Assembly: GCA_037957365.1 (NCBI GenBank)
Contig: JARHVA010003168.1
Span: forward strand, 882,501 to 946,500
Direction: 5' to 3'
Source of the DNA: Torreya grandis
Taxonomy: Eukaryota > Streptophyta > Pinopsida > Cupressales > Taxaceae
Length of the DNA: 64,000 nt
Position 1 is the first letter of the stretch; every line of letters begins with the position of its first letter. Below are positions 59,100-64,000 of this stretch, piece by piece. The translations under genes and the position numbers were made by a program. The notes beneath the pieces are model-generated. The model did no database searches. It was given only the letters and a program-made list of their open reading frames with translations, and was not told where the DNA came from.

Positions 59100-60410
59100 A
59101 TGACATGGATGTTTCAACCAACAAGTTGGTAAGAGGAATGGGTTTTAACAAGCTTATGGATGAGATTAAATAGCATGTTGTTGAGGTAGATGATGCTACT
59201 CTCAATGTCAAAGTTTCTATGATTGAATTTGGTATGTCTCTATGGTATAAGGATATTGTGTATTACTTAAAATTTTTGAATTGTCCCCCTGACATGAGTA
59301 AGAATCAAAGGAGGACTCTTAGGATTATGTCCCAAAAATATGTTTTGAGTAAGGATGGGCTTACATGGAAGAATTTAGATGGAGTTCTCTTAAGATGTGT
59401 TCTAGAAGAACAAATGGCTAACCTTATTGAATATTTCCATAGTGGAATTTGTGGTGGCCATTTTGCACCAAAGGTTATAAACCATAAAATCTTGAGACTA
59501 GTTATTGGTGGCCATCATTATTTAAGGATATTACTCTCAAGGTCAAGAAGTGTGAGAAATGCTATCACTTCACTTCGAGGTTGAAATATTTGGGTTCTCT
59601 TTTGGTATAACCTATAATAATTGAGGGCCTATTTAGGCAATGGGGAAGTGATTTTATTGGAGAAATTTTTTATTCATCAAGTGTTGGGCATAGATGGATC
59701 CTAGTTGTAAGTAATTACTTCATGAAGTGGGTAGAGGTGATTCCCACAAATAAGGTGACACATCAAATAGTCATGGATTTATTGTTGAACCATATTATTT
59801 AAATATTTGGTGTCCCTATTAAGATTATTATTGATAATTCCATGAGTTTCAAAACCAAGACTTTGGTATTAATGTGTAAGGATTATGGGATTAAATGCAC
59901 CTATGCTTCCAATTTAAATCCAAAAGGGAATGGACAAGCCAAATCAAGTAACAAGAATTTTATCAAAATTATCAGGTGAACATTGGAAATAAATAATAAA
60001 AATTGGAGTGAACAATTGAATTTTGATTTGTGGGTAGACAAGTCATACCCAAGAGAGCCACAGGAAAAAGCCCTTTTGAGCTTGTCTATGGAACTTATGT
60101 TATCTTGCCTATAAATTTACAATTTTTGACTTATCAACTCATGTAGTAACTAGGTTATTCAGATCTAGGAGAATCTAAACAAATCAACCACTATGAGAAT
60201 TAAGTGAGCTAGATTATTAAGCTTGATGAAATTAGAAGACAAGCCCATGAAAGAAAAGGGAAAACATGGAAAGTTTTATGCTTTATGGATGGGTCCATAT
60301 TCAACTAATTTCTGAATTGGGGAACATACATTTTTATTAAGAGATTTAGATGGAAAAATATTAGAGCTACTAATTAATGTTAGACAGTTAAAGCATTTCT
60401 TGGATTAGGT
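59100..60410 (+). pseudogene. Integrase of F
   Basis: The ORF 59219-59584 covers the N-terminal region and the zinc domain (HSGICGGHF, about 59440-59466). A frameshift near 59530 leads to KKCEKCYHF (about 59545-59571). The core reads DFIGEIF, VVSNYFMKW (first Asp to Asn, about 59708-59734), IIDNSMSF (Asp, about 59831) and GNGQAKSSN, where the catalytic Glu is Lys (about 59929-59955). The C-terminal part is traceable to LLRDLDGK near 60330. It is clearly dead. Confidence 0.7.
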
Positions 60411-60419
60411 CCATCATAA

Positions 60420-60482
<63 letters not shown>

Positions 60483-60590
60483 GAACATACCTTTTTATTA
60501 AGAGATTTAGATGGAAAAATATTAGAGATACTAATTAATGTTAGACAGTTAAAGCCTTTCTTGGATTAGGTCCATCATAACTTATACATA
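60322..60590 (+). repeat. Duplicated integrase tail flanking a TA array
   Basis: About 105 bp (TTTTTATTAAGAGATTTAG ... GGTCCATCATAACT) occurs at 60329-60422 and again at 60489-60582, differing at very few bases. Confidence 0.88.
60421..60478. repeat. (TA)n microsatellite
   Basis: About 27 TA units between the two copies of the integrase tail. Confidence 0.97.
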
Positions 60591-60592
60591 CA

Positions 60593-60626
<34 letters not shown>

Positions 60627-60631
60627 CATAC

Positions 60632-60691
<60 letters not shown>

Positions 60692-60703
60692 TTATGTATG
60701 TAT
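60583..60703. repeat. (CATA)n-(TA)n-(TATG)n compound microsatellite
   Basis: CATA tetranucleotides change to TA dinucleotides and then to TATG, so the array is self-complementary and could form a long hairpin. Confidence 0.93.
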
Positions 60704-60951
60704 TATACTGTATATCATCATGTTTCCATACCTTACAATTTTTTGTGATGCCCCTTGTTTTGGGCTCTATTTGTGTGGCTTTCTCTCTTTCTGTGAGGGT
60801 TCATGATATCATTTGATGAGTTTGTTGTGTTACCTTGAGGTTTTTAAAGATGATTAATTCTAACTCTATAGCCTAATGTATTTATACCAGTCTTGTTTTT
60901 TGAGGTTGTTTGGATGCCCACAAGGGGTATGCATCCTTGAGTGAGAGTTGA

Positions 60952-62331
60952 TGTTGGTGCCTAAAATCACACTAAGAAATTTTGGGGCCCTTTAAAATTA
61001 TATTTGTCATCACATTCTTCTTCAGATAATTAAGTTCATGTGAGATTGGCTATGTCATCTATGTTGATTCTCATCTGGCAAGAGACATCTATGAACTTTC
61101 CAAAGGCTACTTTAGGAATCATATGATACACTAGCTCTAGTTCAAAAAGATGTTCCTCGTTAGGGAAGCTTCTCTGGTAGTAGTATGTGAATGTTTCCAT
61201 GTGTACATTACAATGATGCCTTAAAGGCAATAGGATAAGATTTGTATCCCTAGAGGAAATGACCCCATTACACATTGAATAGTTTTTATGATTGAAAGAT
61301 TTGAAGTGTTTTAAGGTGTTAGGGGAATCCTACTCTCCTCCCCATTATAAAATTATGGTACAAAGGTGAGTAAATGATCAATAATCTGAGCTCATGTCTG
61401 ACTAAGAATGTGGTGAATCCTTGAGTGTTTTTATGTTTTGGGTCCTCTTTAAGAATCATCCAACTTAGTTTTGTTAGCAAGGTGCAAAAAAATCCCAGGT
61501 GATAAGAGTTAGAATAAGTTAGATTGATAGAGATGTCATGTGTCAATACATTAGGGTCTTTAAATCCTAGGCACTTTCTAAAGATTTCCCCACCTTTATT
61601 TTGGTGTTCATGGTTCAAAAAGTCTCTAAGGTGTGGGGACCCAATAATGTAAATAATATTGGAGACATGTGATAGGATCTTAGTGATTTATGAATAATGA
61701 TCCTTTTTTGAAGATTACCTCACTTGTAAATTGGGAAAAGTTTCAAATGGTCCCTAAAGACTGGATGCTTGAGATAATGACATGTGGCATTATTTTTTTA
61801 TATTAATAATTGGGTTGGTATTACACTAGTTTACCAAAAGAGATGATAATGGAGAAGATGCAAAAACCCTTGTAAATTTGAGAAAGTGATAAAAGGTAAA
61901 GTATTGATTAAGTAGGATTGCATGACATAGAAGAAAATCAGCATCATGCTTCCCTTCATTTTTCAAAAAGGGACCATTAGAGTAATTAATTTGGTAGTTG
62001 GTGATTACCCATTTAGCATCAGGTCATTAATGGTAACCCTAATCTTAATGGGTAATAGATTATAAATAATCATTTCTCTTCAATTTGATCTCACCCTTTG
62101 CATTCAGAGCGATTTATGCACTAAAAGTGAATTACAGTGAGAAAAATTGTGATCACAAGTATATCCCTCAAGATTTTTCTAACTCCATGTGCATACAACC
62201 ATCATGATTACTAGTAAGTGCTCCTTAATTCTCTAGTGTTGTGAAGGAGAGTTATGAGGTGTTTGGAGAATAGTTACAATGAGGAATTTATCCTACGATT
62301 AGAATTTATGAAATTTATAAGTTAAGTAGCA
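60952..62331 (+). repeat. Second D LTR-like region upstream of ORFx
   Basis: Starts TGTTGGTGCC and is collinear with 35079-36448. It directly follows the F internal region, as a 3' LTR would. The minus-strand ORFs at 61036-61275 and 61319-61618 are shadows. Confidence 0.68.
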
Positions 62332-64000
62332 ATGGATTCATCTTCTACATCAGTGAAGAGCAGTATCATGTCTATCTTAGATAAAATAAGAGACACAAAT
62401 GTTTAGGGGTTAGATTTCATGGCCCTATTGAGTGTTTTATAGTGATGAAATCCCCTCCTAGTTGTCTCCATCCTTGGAATGAGATACATGGTCCCTAAAA
62501 CATCATTCCCTCTAGTAGCCCCATATCTTGAATTGGTTATTGCATGTGCCAAGTTTTATCAACCAAATACTAGGACTATCATAGATGGGATCCAATAAGT
62601 TGTGTGTTCATTCACACTTGAGTCCCTTAGTGCCATGCTTGGAATCCCTCCTCAACCTAAGAGAATCACACTTACCTAAAAGAGTGACAACTATATGTAG
62701 ACATAAATGATAAGATGGTGTGGGATATTATGAATTCATGTTGGCTAGACAAGAATAGGTAGAATGCCTCCTAGTTATCAAAGAGCCTAAAATTGGTAGA
62801 GTTTAATGAGTTGCCTCAATATGTGATACCCATGGGTGCCCACCATAGAGAAATTTGAACCATGGATGTTTTCAATTCTCATGTGCATGTTGGAAGGGCA
62901 GAACAAGCTCAACTAGGGAACCATCCTAAGTAATAATCTATATAACCAGATGATGCAATTGTGTTATGCCATTTACTCGAAGGATAATTTCATAGGTACC
63001 TTCTATATGTCTTCATATTTGATGTATAACATGGTACATAATGGGATGTTTTGGGTCTCACCAAGAACCTCTCAGGGTTAAGGATATATTAGATTTACCC
63101 ATAGGTCACATTAGAAGGATTCAAGAACAACTTATATAAGGTGTACAATTATTTATTCAACACCTTTATGAGTGTTTTGTTCCATCTAATAAACCTAAAT
63201 AGGATGACCAAGATGTCTAGGGTAGTAATTAGTAGATTTGTTGCCTCTTACATCTAGTTCATGGATTTCACGTATATCAGGTTGAGTAGTTATTCAAAGG
63301 GCCCTCATAAATTGTTGAGATACATTGATGATAAGGTGGACATTATGGAAATCTACAGGTAGATGGTACACCCACATGAAATGATTATGGCCAAGAAGGT
63401 AAATAATCCTTTCAATTTTTCATTAAAAATAAGATATTATGCATGTCCTTATATAGCTAAGGAGAAAATATTAGAGTAATAAATAGGTATCTATATGATT
63501 TCTAGGATACCACCAAGGCCTAAATATAATACTAGGTGGTTAATAAATGTTGTAATGGTGTAATATTACACTAGTCATATTATGAGGACATATGGTCTGA
63601 GTGAACCATATAGAAGTAGGTAAGTAAAATTGATTACATGAGGATCATGGTGAAATAAATCCTTTCTTACAACATTGATCCCATCCCCAAAGATATGGAG
63701 AATGATAGAATGACTATGGCAGCTATGTACATGGAGAAAAATATCAAAGTGAAGCCCATAACAAAGGTGGATTTTAGTGCCCTAGAGACAGACTCCATTT
63801 CATAGAGGGCCTTCCCACTTATGAGAAGGACATTCATGTGGCTGAAGGAGCATAGGGTTGATATTAGTGCTTATGATACCCCAGCCCTCTAAGAACTTAG
63901 ACATGTAGCAGAGTTGAAGGAATTCCTACTAGTATACATAGGTGATCCTCTAGAACCATTAGTAGTGGTTAAGGGAATGGGGAAGCAAAAGACTAGTTTT
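62332..64000 (+). pseudogene. ORFx of family D, right copy (cut by window end)
   Basis: It starts at the conserved ATG and is collinear with 36449-38115, with its own stops and a deletion near 62835. The YMSSY block recurs (about 63006-63020). The reading runs off the window. Having ORFx both before gag and after integrase is what a coding LTR would look like. Confidence 0.55.

Larger units (their letters stand above)
60411..60951 (+). other. 3' end of F internal region with microsatellites
   Basis: Contains (TA)n, a duplicated integrase-tail segment, CATA/TA/TATG arrays, then about 250 bp of T-rich sequence to the second LTR copy. A purine-rich GAGTGAGAG (60940-60948) is the only PPT candidate. 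Confidence 0.45.
35079..64000 (+). mobile_element. Family D/F Ty3/gypsy retrotransposon (interrupted by E, truncated by window end)
   Basis: The LTR/ORFx region starts TGTTAGTGCC (35079) and, ignoring E, runs about 7.4 kb to a PBS-like string at 53739. Gag, protease, extra RNase H, RT and integrase follow (54421-60410). A second copy of the region starts TGTTGGTGCC at 60952 and runs off the window while still collinear with 35079-38110. Both ends therefore fit one element with very long LTRs, or two elements head to tail. Confidence 0.65.

Noticed and set aside
1..64000. CRISPR array, prokaryotic defence or toxin system, rRNA or tRNA genes
   Set aside because: There is no regularly spaced repeat-spacer array, no bacterial operon layout and no tRNA fold recognised. 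All regular repeats are LTRs, tandem repeats or microsatellites.

Overview
The window looks like nuclear DNA of a plant with a large, repeat-rich genome. There is no bacterial gene organisation, no rRNA or tRNA gene and no intact host gene that I can see. Almost every base belongs to Ty3/gypsy-type LTR retrotransposons nested in one another. The additional RNase H domain, the DGG-type protease and the very long LTR-like regions point to the Tat/Ogre side of plant gypsy elements. A gymnosperm or another big-genome plant fits, but the species cannot be read from the sequence.

Layout. (1) 1-28981: family A, plus strand. An LTR-like region carrying a long decayed ORF ('ORFx') ends near 4310. It is followed by gag, protease, an extra RNase H, RT-RNase H and integrase (4544-10170), a polypurine tract at 10406, and a second copy of the LTR/ORFx region (10417-28981). 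(2) 13978-25267: element B, minus strand, inserted in that second copy with an exact 5-bp target duplication (CCTAG). It keeps both LTRs, a clear primer binding site (PBS) and polypurine tract (PPT), gag, protease and a G-patch-like segment, but no RT or integrase, so it is non-autonomous. An inverted, related LTR (16723-18163, 'C') lies inside it. Just right of B, an 859-bp block is tandemly duplicated. (3) 28982-35078: AT-rich DNA with two diverged direct repeats about 5.2 kb apart and a decayed unknown ORF (candidate element G). (4) 35079-64000: family D/F, plus strand. It has a second LTR-like region with an ORFx homologous to that of A, a degenerate PBS at 53739, gag to integrase (54421-60410), and from 60952 another copy of the LTR/ORFx region running off the window. 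(5) 39331-50546: element E, plus strand, inserted in the D region with a 4/5-matching target duplication (CACCT/CACGT). It has 2.3-2.7 kb LTRs and gag, protease, extra RNase H, RT and integrase.

All coding regions are decayed. Stops are largely TAG at Gln or Trp positions and CpG is scarce in A, D/F and E, as expected from deamination of methylated cytosine. B is visibly younger and keeps more CpG. Two observations stand out. The same unknown ORFx precedes gag in two different families. In three families (A, E, F) an extra RNase H sits between protease and RT, while the RT-linked RNase H has lost its first catalytic Asp. Together these suggest a coherent, possibly under-described group of plant retrotransposons with unusual architecture.
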